The notes beneath the pieces are model-generated. The model was given only the letters and a program-made list of their open reading frames with translations. It had not been told where the DNA came from and did no database searches. 64,000 nt of DNA from assembly GCF_004362045.1 (NCBI RefSeq), contig NZ_SNWX01000016.1, positions 1 through 64,000 of the forward strand. Direction: 5' to 3'. The translations under genes and the position numbers were made by a program. The stretch comes from Halanaerobium saccharolyticum. Its GTDB lineage: Bacteria; Bacillota; Halanaerobiia; Halanaerobiales; Halanaerobiaceae. Below, piece by piece: positions 1 to 7,559 of this stretch; position 1 is the stretch's first letter; the number at the start of each line of letters is the position of its first letter.

Positions 1-341
1 ATTTTATCAGATTATTTTAAGAAAAGGAAGAGCTTATTTCAATTTATTTTGATTAATATTTATCATTTTCTAATGGATTAATTTGATAGATAACACAATA
101 AGAAAGAGATGAGATTTTAATAAAAATTATTCCCACTCCAAATTTCTTGATTTCTTTGTGATCATCTCTCAAGAGTTTTCTCCCACTTTTGAGCTTTTAT
201 TGAGGCTGGTAATTTTCTTCTTTCTAACCACCTCCCTAATAAACTTTTCAATACTCTCTATTTTACTCTGCCTTCATTGTAACTCCTTCAGGATAAAATG
301 TTAATGATTTCGAAATTATCTTGATGATGCTGGAATGATGC
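1..341. other. Intergenic, no gene supported
   Basis: AT-rich sequence at the window edge. On the minus strand there are purine-rich ribosome-site-like stretches near 224-232 and 288-292, but the frames behind them close within about 30 codons. One minus-strand frame of about 29 codons near 170-265 is lysine/arginine-rich and could be a decayed gene tail. Nothing in it is recognisable. Confidence 0.4.
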
Positions 342-368
342 AAAAATCCCCACCAGATTGGTGAGGAT
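342..368 (-). terminator. Rho-independent terminator of the BTAD regulator
   Basis: On the minus strand ATCCTCACCA pairs with TGGTGGGGAT (one G-U pair) across a 3-base loop, followed by a short T run. It lies 27 bases beyond the stop codon of the regulator. Confidence 0.75.
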
Positions 369-395
369 TAAAGTATGTACTAAATGTTATCCTAT

Positions 396-1556
396 TTACA
401 ATTGATATCCTTTTTGTTCTAAAATCAGTTCTTCCGGCAGTTCAAATTTAGCCATAAATGAGTTTTTTAATCTTTTTAAAATCCGCTCTGCTTCCCCTTC
501 TAAAACATCTGTCATCAATATTATAAAATGTTTGCTGTTCCAGCGACAGACTACATCCCCGGAGCGTAATTGATCAGATAGTAATTTTAACATTTTATCT
601 CCACACATAATAATTTTTTCTCTCTCAAGTTTGCCAGTTAATCTCAGATGCGCTAGATAACGTTCTGATGTATTTCTCTGCAGCCTCCGTTTTTCCAGCT
701 CATAAATAGTGCTGAAAGTTTCGCGATCATTACAGATAAAAGCCCCTTCTACCTCATTATCTCTCTGAAAATATTCGACTAGAGATTCAGGATCATCATC
801 CATATTTCCCAGCTTTGACTCCAGCGCCTTAAGCTCAGGTGGAATCAGCAGATCATTTTCCTGATAGAGAGAAAGCACTTCCTGATATTTAAAGCGGGCC
901 ATCCCCCAGCGCTCATCCTTAATTAGAGCTTCAATTGCACCTTTGATTATTCTTTCGTCAAAATTTATCCGCTGCTGTACCAGATTATAAAGCTGCCACA
1001 ATTTATTATAACTATTTTTTTTCTCAAAATATTGATCCAGTTCCAGCATTGTGGAAACTAAAAGATCGCGATATTTATTGCGAACTGACCAGATCCACTC
1101 TTTGGAATTGGCATCTTCCAGATATTCTCCTTCATAAATCTCTATTGCATTTTCAAAATTGGAAATAGCGTTTTGAAAATCTCCCTCAATCATTTCTTTA
1201 GCCTGCTGACAGTGGTTTTCAAACTTCTCAATATCCAGCCAGTAATCCGTCTCAGTATTAAAAGTATAGGCCGTGCCAGTAGTTTTAATAAAATCAAGAT
1301 TCCGTCCACTGGAATTTAAAACTTTTCGCAGCCGATAAATCAAAGCTGATAAAGAGCCCTCTGGATCCTGGTTTTCATTTAATCCCAGATTCATAATTAG
1401 TTCTTCTCGAGCTACATCTCTCTTTCGAAAAGTAATCAAATACTGCAGCAGCTGCCAGCGTTTACTCATCTTCTTTTTCCCATTAGTTAAATTATCTCCA
1501 CCATTTAAAACCTTAAAGTTCCCCAAAGTGTAAATGCTTAGTCTCTCATTCTGCAT
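396..1556 (-). CDS. BTAD-domain (SARP-like) transcriptional regulator with a degenerate GGDEF-like C-terminus
   Basis: Predicted DNA-binding regulator of 386 residues. Residues 1-100 form an OmpR/SARP-type winged helix (YTLGNFKVL start, then KRWQLLQYL and ALIYRLRKVL helices). Residues 105-250 look like the all-helical bacterial transcriptional activator domain (TPR-like, with IEIYEGEYLED). The last 110 residues resemble a diguanylate cyclase fold: LRSGDVVCRWNSKHFIILM aligns with the GGDEF-site strand-turn, but the GG(D/E)EF signature reads WNSKHF, so catalysis is unlikely. It starts at ATG behind GGGGGTG. It is monocistronic between alkaline phosphatase and the window edge, and its target is unknown. 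Confidence 0.8.
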   Translation of the reverse strand: MQNERLSIYTLGNFKVLNGGDNLTNGKKKMSKRWQLLQYLITFRKRDVAREELIMNLGLNENQDPEGSLSALIYRLRKVLNSSGRNLDFIKTTGTAYTFNTETDYWLDIEKFENHCQQAKEMIEGDFQNAISNFENAIEIYEGEYLEDANSKEWIWSVRNKYRDLLVSTMLELDQYFEKKNSYNKLWQLYNLVQQRINFDERIIKGAIEALIKDERWGMARFKYQEVLSLYQENDLLIPPELKALESKLGNMDDDPESLVEYFQRDNEVEGAFICNDRETFSTIYELEKRRLQRNTSERYLAHLRLTGKLEREKIIMCGDKMLKLLSDQLRSGDVVCRWNSKHFIILMTDVLEGEAERILKRLKNSFMAKFELPEELILEQKGYQL

Positions 1557-1762
1557 GATTACACCCCCAAAAAGTAGCTGAAAACTAAAGATTATTCTAA
1601 GACTCAGTTTTTATTTAAATATTCTGACATCTGAACTCAAAAAATACTCCTTTTTATCTAATCTTTACTAAAAATAATTATAACATAAATCAAATTTATA
1701 ATAAAATTAATTTTTACTCAAACAGCATATTTTTCCAAAAATTTTGTCGTATTTTGTAAATA

Positions 1763-1802
1763 AAAAAGCGGTAAACCCTGTTTAGAAAGTCTACCGCTTT
1801 TT
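1763..1802 (-). terminator. Terminator of alkaline phosphatase
   Basis: Perfect 11-bp arms AAAAAGCGGTA and TACCGCTTTTT. On the minus strand the hairpin is followed by TTATTTAC. It sits 32 bases after the phoA stop codon. The symmetrical A and T tracts would allow two-way function. Confidence 0.85.
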
Positions 1803-1833
1803 AGTAATTACATTTTGAATTGTTTATTATTAC

Positions 1834-3201
1834 TTATGGACGCATTGCTTCGAATAAAATCTCAGCAAATTCAGTATTCTGCATCATACCATTAAACTTT
1901 TCAGTTTCAGGTCCAAAAGCAAAAATTGGGACTGAATTAAGTGTATGTCCTCCGGTATCAGATTTAGCTCTAACCTCTGCACTTACTACCCCAACATTGT
2001 TTTTCTCAGCAATAACCGATCCGATCTGCCACCCAACTTTATACTGATAATAAAGTGAGCCATCATCTTCATTAACAATATTACTATTGAATTCTCTGGC
2101 TTCAGCCTCTGTTAAACTAATATCAGCATATTTTTTAAATACTTTTTGAATGCTTTCAATTGTATAGGCATTTCCACTTTCAGTTTTCACAAGCTTTCCT
2201 GCCATATACTCTGGAGAAACCTTTATGTTCATTAAAGCTTCTTTCTTAATTGGCTCAGTTACAGAAAATCCTAAAGTTTCATGATCTGCTACTACAACAA
2301 CCATTGTATTTCCATGTTCTCTGGCCCAGTCAACAGCATATTTTACACTTGCATCAAAATCAAGAGTCTCTGCTACAACACCAGGAACATCTGCTGCATG
2401 GGCTGCGTGATCAATTCTTGCTCCTTCTGCCATCAGGAAAAATCCATCTTTATCTTCTGATAAGACATCAATTGCTTTAGTTGTCATTTCCAGAAGACTT
2501 GGCTCCTGAGAATCAACCTCTTCCCGATCCTGAATATAATTCATATAGGAATCATTAAATAGCCCCAAGATTTTACCATTCATGGGCACAACTCTTTTTA
2601 GCTGTTCTTCATTAGAAACATACTGATAACCCATTTCTTTAGCTTTTGCAATCAAATCTGTTCCCGCTTCTTCTTTCATAAAATCTTCACGACCACCCCC
2701 AAGCACAACTTCTACTTCATTATTCAGAATTTGTTTTGCAATTTTTCCTCCCATACCGCGATCTTTAACTGAGGCTGCAAATGTTGCTGGAGTAGCATCA
2801 GTGACAGTATTAGTACTGATAATTCCTGTTGATTTGTTTCTTACTTCAGCATAGTCAAGTACTGAATCAAGTTCAGCTCCATTTTTATTCACTGCTACTG
2901 CACCATTATATACTTTATGACCTGTTGCCATTGCTGTACCAGCTGCAGCCGAATCAGTAACACCTTCTGTGGAACTGGTCATCATTAAACCAACATTCGG
3001 TAATTTCATCAATTCTAATTTATGGTCTTTTCCCCCGGCCATATATCTTGTCATATCAATCTGACCGATACCCATGCCATCACCAATCATTAAAATAACA
3101 TTCTTTACCTCAGCCTGAACAGCTGCTGTAAAAATCAGAGCAAAAACTAAAAATAGTGAAGCAACCAGCATTAATCTTTTTGACTTTTTAAGCATAAACA
3201 T
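1834..3201 (-). CDS. phoA: Alkaline phosphatase (PhoA family), secreted
   Basis: Phosphomonoesterase of 455 residues, exported by a signal peptide (residues 1-30: KKSKR, hydrophobic core, AVQA cleavage site). Family landmarks are all present: metal ligand Asp41 in MIGDGMG, nucleophile Ser84 in TDSAAAGTA, Glu259/Asp264/His268 in AEGARIDHAAHA, Asp306-His307 in VVADHETLG, and His419 in GGHTLNS. The ATG at 3201 follows AAAGGAGGAG. It is monocistronic with its own terminator. The divergent FMN_bind-like gene begins about 310 bp away. No convincing Pho box was identified, so phosphate control is assumed from the family only. Confidence 0.93.
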   Translation of the reverse strand: MFMLKKSKRLMLVASLFLVFALIFTAAVQAEVKNVILMIGDGMGIGQIDMTRYMAGGKDHKLELMKLPNVGLMMTSSTEGVTDSAAAGTAMATGHKVYNGAVAVNKNGAELDSVLDYAEVRNKSTGIISTNTVTDATPATFAASVKDRGMGGKIAKQILNNEVEVVLGGGREDFMKEEAGTDLIAKAKEMGYQYVSNEEQLKRVVPMNGKILGLFNDSYMNYIQDREEVDSQEPSLLEMTTKAIDVLSEDKDGFFLMAEGARIDHAAHAADVPGVVAETLDFDASVKYAVDWAREHGNTMVVVVADHETLGFSVTEPIKKEALMNIKVSPEYMAGKLVKTESGNAYTIESIQKVFKKYADISLTEAEAREFNSNIVNEDDGSLYYQYKVGWQIGSVIAEKNNVGVVSAEVRAKSDTGGHTLNSVPIFAFGPETEKFNGMMQNTEFAEILFEAMRP

Positions 3202-3514
3202 AACTCCTCCTTTAAATTTTGTTTGTCAGACGACTGATGTCTGTCTATTATTAATTATTCAAGACAAATAGCGGAAATCCTTCTTTATTTTCTGATTTTT
3301 TTATTAATTCTGATTAAAATCATTTGTTTAAAATAATTTTGAAGTTACCAAAAATAGTTTGTGAAAATAGATTCGACTTAATTTTCTAAAAACATTGACA
3401 GAGACAGAATTAGCTGGTATAATTTCAATGTATTGTGATTATTATTACATAATACATATTTTTTTGAGATGTGACACTAGAACTGTCACTAAAAATACTA
3501 AGGGGGTAAACAAA
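3202..3514. other. Divergent intergenic region between phoA and the FMN_bind-like gene
   Basis: It contains the phoA ribosome site (AAAGGAGGAG), a short inverted repeat CAGAC/GTCTG near 3236-3252, and the plus-strand consensus promoter at 3395-3423. A leader hairpin lies at 3428-3457 (arms ATGTATT/AATACAT, extended by three more pairs) and a second inverted repeat, GTGACA/TGTCAC, at 3471-3489. No gene is seen here. Confidence 0.6.
3395..3423 (+). promoter_or_regulatory. Consensus sigma-A promoter for the FMN_bind-like gene
   Basis: -35 TTGACA (3395-3400), 17-bp spacer, -10 TATAAT (3418-3423). Both hexamers are perfect. Transcription should begin near 3430, so the message would start with the hairpin at 3428-3457. 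Confidence 0.88.
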
Positions 3515-4090
3515 ATGAAAAAAAGTTTAGTAGTTTCTCTGTTCTTAGTTTTTGTTTTAACATTTTCAGGTATGGCCTTTGCAACAACACACACACTTGA
3601 TGTAGTTGGAGGTGGAGAAAAACAGGAATTATCAACTGGTAGAACCGTTGAAGATTATGTAACAGCTTTAAAAGAATTAGTTGGAGCTGATGAAGCTGGA
3701 GATATCTTCTATCCCGAGGAAGACGAGGTAAAGTATCTTTTTGTACCTCTTTACAAGGATGGCAATCTAATTGGTTATGGCAGCTGGGTTAATACAATTA
3801 TTTATTCTCATCCAGAAGACTTTATTGCAGTAGTAAGTATGGCCAATAATTCCAAAAGTAAAGAAAGTATGGGTGTAATCAAGAAATGGAAGCCGCTTGA
3901 TGCCAATGATCATCATCCAGAAATGAAACAGGAAGAATTTTTAAGTAGATATTACGGGATGACTCTCGAATCTTCTTTTAATCCAGAAGTAGATATAATT
4001 TCTGGTTCTACTATTTCCAGTCAGACATTTTACTTTGAAATGAAAAATATGCTGCTTGTTTTTGAACAGTTTGGACCAGAAGCAGAATAA
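3515..4090 (+). CDS. Secreted protein with FMN-binding (FMN_bind)-like C-terminal motif
   Basis: The 191-residue protein starts at the ATG behind AGGGGG; an in-frame TTG at 3395 lies in the promoter and cannot be the start. It has a clear signal peptide (MKKSLVVSLFLVFVLTFSG, cleaved after MAFA). The C-terminal IISGSTISSQTFYFEM matches the SGAT-x-T region that is covalently flavinylated by ApbE in FMN_bind domains, with the key Thr retained. The middle (FVPLYKDGNLIGYGSWV) fits the same fold. No Rnf, Nqr or ApbE gene is nearby, so the redox partner is unknown. The domain call is inferred from the motif. Confidence 0.7.
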   Translation: MKKSLVVSLFLVFVLTFSGMAFATTHTLDVVGGGEKQELSTGRTVEDYVTALKELVGADEAGDIFYPEEDEVKYLFVPLYKDGNLIGYGSWVNTIIYSHPEDFIAVVSMANNSKSKESMGVIKKWKPLDANDHHPEMKQEEFLSRYYGMTLESSFNPEVDIISGSTISSQTFYFEMKNMLLVFEQFGPEAE

Positions 4091-4109
4091 ATATTTAATT
4101 AATTTAACT

Positions 4110-4133
4110 AGCCCACTTCAAATGAAGTGGGCT
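4110..4133 (+). terminator. Terminator of the FMN_bind-like gene
   Basis: Perfect 11-bp arms AGCCCACTTCA and TGAAGTGGGCT with a 2-base loop, followed by TAATTATTTG. It lies 19 bases after the stop codon. The T tract is broken, so strength is uncertain. Confidence 0.75.
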
Positions 4134-4157
4134 TAATTATTTGTATTGATTTATCTT

Positions 4158-4553
4158 TTAAAAATCATCTAAGATTTGATCTATATCCTCTTCAGCAATC
4201 TCTTCCTGTGTTTCTTCTTCAAACTTATATTTTGGACCATAGATATATATTCTATTTAAGTTCACTTCTTTTTTATCAAATCTAAATCTACAGTTAAAAG
4301 ACTTACTAAATATTATTGTCCTGGTCAGCATTGAATAATACTCATTCATTGTTTTCATTTTAACCGGTCCAAAACCATCATAACTCTCATTTTTAAACCA
4401 TTCTTCATAGCTACTGCCTAAATTATCCGGTCTAAACTCTGAATTTCCCAATATCTTATTGTAAACACTGCGGCCAGATTCTCCATAATAGAAGTCCTTA
4501 TACAACAGTAAATCCTCATCAGGCTGAGCTGCTACCTCTAAAGATAAAAACAA
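4158..4553 (-). CDS. Hypothetical protein, possibly an N-terminally shortened secreted protein
   Basis: A 131-residue frame starting at TTG, with no recognised family. It begins FLSLEVAAQPDED, which looks like the end of a signal peptide. The same frame stays open upstream through the terminator of the neighbouring gene without an ATG or GTG. The putative ribosome site GGAGAGGG is the 3' arm of that hairpin (4582-4592). The body (YKDFYYGESGRS, YIYGPKYKFEEE) has normal composition for a real protein, and the C-terminus is acidic. It may be an active gene with an unusual initiation region, or a truncated remnant. Confidence 0.5.
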   Translation of the reverse strand: MFLSLEVAAQPDEDLLLYKDFYYGESGRSVYNKILGNSEFRPDNLGSSYEEWFKNESYDGFGPVKMKTMNEYYSMLTRTIIFSKSFNCRFRFDKKEVNLNRIYIYGPKYKFEEETQEEIAEEDIDQILDDF

Positions 4554-4561
4554 AAAATTTA

Positions 4562-4592
4562 ATACCCTCTCCTTATAATTGGGAGAGGGTAT
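4562..4592 (-). terminator. Terminator of the nitroreductase-like gene, overlapping the next gene's initiation region
   Basis: 11-bp arms ATACCCTCTCC and GGAGAGGGTAT, followed on the minus strand by TAAATTTTTTGTTTTT. It lies 17 bases past the stop at 4610. The 3' arm carries the only Shine-Dalgarno-like sequence of the following small frame. Confidence 0.85.
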
Positions 4593-4609
4593 TAAAAAGA
4601 ATAAAATAT

Positions 4610-5407
4610 TTACTCAACCGCAAACCTTGCTACTTCTTTTCCTTCAAGATACTTCCAGCTGCCGCTGACACCTGCTTTTAAGGACCCTACCTCCAGATGC
4701 AGCATCGCAATTCCACAATCAAGATTTTTTGACCGCTCCTCATTTTTTTCTTCAGTGTCCAGCTGAATAGTTATCGAATTCTCTCCAAGTTTAAAACGCC
4801 AGGGCTGACGATTAACTGCCGAAGGTGCCAGGTGGGCTGTTTTTAGAGCTGTTTTAACCCATTCTGGTTCTTCTTCCAGATCTTTTTTATTAATTATCAG
4901 CTTATCTAAATCCATTCTTTTTTTGCTACTGATCACTGTTTTTAAAATTCTTTCCGAAATAGTAGGGTTTTCTTCTGGATACCCAAGAGGAGAAATTGCA
5001 TAAAGTTTTTCTGTTTCCTTTAAATCAAGATCTGCCAGGACTGCTTCTGCTTTAAAAGTCCCAGATACCCAGCAGGTTCCAAGCTCCAGAGCGGTGGCTT
5101 CTAAAATTACCGCTTCTCCTCCATAACCTATCTTTTCTTCCATATATGGAGTATCTTCTCTGCCCACAAAAGCCAGATAAGCTGGTGCTCCCGAGATTTT
5201 TCCATAACTGCCCAGCACTCCCGTAAATATCTCTTCCACATTTTTTTGGACCAGAATAATTCTTAAATCATCAAAATCATTATTTATTTTTTCGATCAGA
5301 TCATTTAGCTGCTTAATTTTTGGTTTTTCAATTATTTTAGAATAAAACTGGCGTCTTGAACTGCGCTCTTTTAATGCTTGATACCATCTTGCTGCAGGTA
5401 TTTTCAT
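4610..5407 (-). CDS. Nitroreductase-family protein (two-half, TM-nitroreductase-like)
   Basis: A 265-residue flavoprotein-like protein. It starts with a nitroreductase-type RSSRRQFYSKII segment (about residues 15-27) and has the FMN-loop segment HLAPSAVNRQPWRFKL near residue 190. A GYGGEAVILEATALELGTCWV helix (about 98-118) matches the family's second half. It has no membrane segment despite the family name. A paralogue lies at 10290-11048. The substrate is not deducible. The start is ATG behind AGGGGT. Confidence 0.75.
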   Translation of the reverse strand: MKIPAARWYQALKERSSRRQFYSKIIEKPKIKQLNDLIEKINNDFDDLRIILVQKNVEEIFTGVLGSYGKISGAPAYLAFVGREDTPYMEEKIGYGGEAVILEATALELGTCWVSGTFKAEAVLADLDLKETEKLYAISPLGYPEENPTISERILKTVISSKKRMDLDKLIINKKDLEEEPEWVKTALKTAHLAPSAVNRQPWRFKLGENSITIQLDTEEKNEERSKNLDCGIAMLHLEVGSLKAGVSGSWKYLEGKEVARFAVE

Positions 5408-5440
5408 TCTCTATCTACCCCTTATCTCATTATTTTAGAG

Positions 5441-5466
5441 AAAAAGCCCCTCCGAAAGGAGAGGCA
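5441..5466 (-). terminator. Terminator of the aldo/keto reductase gene
   Basis: On the minus strand GCCTCTCC pairs with GGAGGGGC (one G-U pair) over a TTTC loop, followed by TTTTTCTC. It lies 20 bases past the stop at 5487. Confidence 0.8.
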
Positions 5467-5486
5467 GTTTTGGTAAGTATTTCAAT

Positions 5487-6314
5487 TTAAGAACTAATCC
5501 CATAAGTTTCATCATCAAGAGTAATCATATATACTCGTTTTTCAGTGTCAATATTGTCAATTAAAGCCATATCTTCTGGACGAAGCTCCCAGTCAAACAG
5601 CTCTAAATTTTCTTCTATATGAGTTTTGCTCCTTGATTTTGGCAGAGGAACTATTCCCTTCTGCAGTTCCCATTTTAAAACAATCTGAGCGGGAGATTTA
5701 TCATATTTATCTGCCAGTTCAAGAATTGTTTCATCTTTTAGCACTTCAGTTCTGGCAAGAGGGGCAGAAGCTTCTACTATCACATCATTTTGATCACAGA
5801 CTTCAAGCAGTTCTTTTTGATATAACCAGGGATGGAATTCTACCTGATTAACTGTAATTGGCACCTGAGTAATTTTTAAGGCAAATTTCAATTGATAAAC
5901 CGAAAAGTTACTGACTCCAATATTTTTTACCATACCTTTATCCGATAAGTATTTCATTGCCTGCAGAGTTTCTCTTAAAGAAATTGCAGGGTTTGGCCAG
6001 TGAATTAAATATAAGTCAAGATAATCGGTACCTAATTTTTCTAAAGAACGCTCACAGGCCTTGATAACGCTTTCATAATTTAAGTTAGAAGGCAGAACTT
6101 TAGAAGTTATAAACAATTCTTCTCGGTCATAATCTTCTAAAACCTCTCCAATTCCTGCTTCATTATGATAACCCTCAGCAGTATCAATGTGATTATAACC
6201 TGCTTTTAAGGCAATTTCTACTTTTTCGCCTACATTTTCTTCAGCAATATCCCAGGTTCCATAGGCAATTACCGGAATCTCATCACCTGTCTTTAATTTG
6301 CGTGTTGGAATCAT
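5487..6314 (-). CDS. Aldo/keto reductase (AKR5-like)
   Basis: A 275-residue NAD(P)H-dependent carbonyl reductase with a TIM-barrel fold. The catalytic tetrad is visible: Asp and Tyr in HIDTAEGYHNE (residues 42-52), Lys in FITSKVLP (about 73) and His in YLIHWPNP (about 106). Cofactor segments GVSNFS and PLPKSRSKTHIEENL near the C-terminus fit the AKR3/AKR5 group. Start ATG behind AAAGGAGGAAT. It is monocistronic. The substrate is unknown; reduction of methylglyoxal or similar aldehydes is common for this group. Confidence 0.88.
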   Translation of the reverse strand: MIPTRKLKTGDEIPVIAYGTWDIAEENVGEKVEIALKAGYNHIDTAEGYHNEAGIGEVLEDYDREELFITSKVLPSNLNYESVIKACERSLEKLGTDYLDLYLIHWPNPAISLRETLQAMKYLSDKGMVKNIGVSNFSVYQLKFALKITQVPITVNQVEFHPWLYQKELLEVCDQNDVIVEASAPLARTEVLKDETILELADKYDKSPAQIVLKWELQKGIVPLPKSRSKTHIEENLELFDWELRPEDMALIDNIDTEKRVYMITLDDETYGISS

Positions 6315-6455
6315 TTTTATTCCTCCTTTTGAATTCTTTTGTTTAAATATATATGCACTATTATTTATTATTAAAGATTTTAGCTGTTTTTCCTGCTTTT
6401 ATTTTGAAATTTTATCTTGTCAAATTCCTGTAAAATTATTTATAAATCTAATATT

Positions 6456-7406
6456 TTAATCTTCTGTCATTTTTTCTCTCAGGGTAATAGCGGCTCTTTT
6501 TCCTCTTTTATCTTTAACTCCAGCTAACCAGGAGTCTGTAATTTTTAAATTATTTTTTATCCAGTTTTTTGCCAGTACCTGAGCATCCATATTCTTTTTT
6601 ACCAACTGATAGGTCCAGCTGCTCTGCATTTCCGAATTAACAGTAAAATTCTCCAAAAATTTATAGAGATTGGGATAATCCTCTTTAAAACCAGTCCTGA
6701 TAATTGTATCAACTTTTGATTCTGCCTGTCCCCAGATCTTTTTTGGATCTTTTAAATATTTAAAATCAATCACCAGGTTCATCCAGTGAGGTTCCCAGCC
6801 GGGAAAAACTACCCAGTCTTCATTTTTGATCTTCTTTTCCACCTGAGTTATGGTTGCAGGCCAGGAGGCATTTATTTTTTCCCAGTCTCCAAGTCCATAG
6901 ATATTATTTTTGATAGCTCTGGAAATCACTTCATCAGAACCACTCCCAGGTACACCTGCATATATTTTCTTGTTAAATTTAGCAGCATAATCGTCCAGAT
7001 CACTGTGACTTTTAACACCAGCTTCGTAAACATATTCTGGTACCGCTGAAATAAAGTAAGCCTCATCCAGATGTGTCCTCACAAACTCATAGTTCTCTGA
7101 ATATTCTTCCCGCAGAGACTTCTGGGCTGGCAGCCAGGAACCAAGCCAGATATCTATTTCTTCACCGGCCAGAGCTTCATAAATTAAGGGCATGGAAATA
7201 AGAGTTCTTTCAACATCATAACCAATAGCCTCCAGAATTTTTTCCACAATGGCATTCTTGGCCTGAATTCCCGGCCAACTTGCCTCGCCAAGTACTATTG
7301 TTTCTTCAAAATTGGCACTTTGAGCCTTAACATTCTGTTTAACCCCCAGAGAAAAAGAAATTAAAAGAACAAATAATAAAATTAAAATCAGATGATTTTT
7401 TCTCAT
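6456..7406 (-). CDS. Glycine betaine/choline-type ABC substrate-binding protein (OpuAC family)
   Basis: A 316-residue exported solute-binding protein. The ATG at 7406 is preceded by GGGAGGTGG; an in-frame GTG six codons upstream lies inside that site. A signal peptide covers residues 1-30 (MRKNHLILILLFVLLISFSL). OpuAC/ProX-type landmarks include GEASWPG, DIWLGSWLPAQ, VPGSGSDEVISRAI and VFPGWEPHWMN, the last two rich in the aromatic residues that cage quaternary ammonium. No permease or ATPase gene is adjacent, so it must work with a transporter encoded elsewhere or be a spare binding protein. It fits an osmoadapted organism. Confidence 0.88.
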   Translation of the reverse strand: MRKNHLILILLFVLLISFSLGVKQNVKAQSANFEETIVLGEASWPGIQAKNAIVEKILEAIGYDVERTLISMPLIYEALAGEEIDIWLGSWLPAQKSLREEYSENYEFVRTHLDEAYFISAVPEYVYEAGVKSHSDLDDYAAKFNKKIYAGVPGSGSDEVISRAIKNNIYGLGDWEKINASWPATITQVEKKIKNEDWVVFPGWEPHWMNLVIDFKYLKDPKKIWGQAESKVDTIIRTGFKEDYPNLYKFLENFTVNSEMQSSWTYQLVKKNMDAQVLAKNWIKNNLKITDSWLAGVKDKRGKRAAITLREKMTED

Positions 7407-7559
7407 TATTGTGCCACCTCCCACTGTTCATTATAATTATATTATAATAGGCCTAATAAAACAAATATTTATTATATTCTGAAATCAGAGAATTTAATTT
7501 AGCTGTCAGCTTAAAATATGTTATAATTACTTTAATCAACTCAGAAAGGAGGCGCTCTT

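Noticed and set aside
3395-3514. In-frame extension of the FMN_bind-like gene to a TTG at 3395
   Set aside because: That TTG is part of the -35 box TTGACA. The ATG at 3515 has AGGGGG at proper distance and begins a clean signal peptide.
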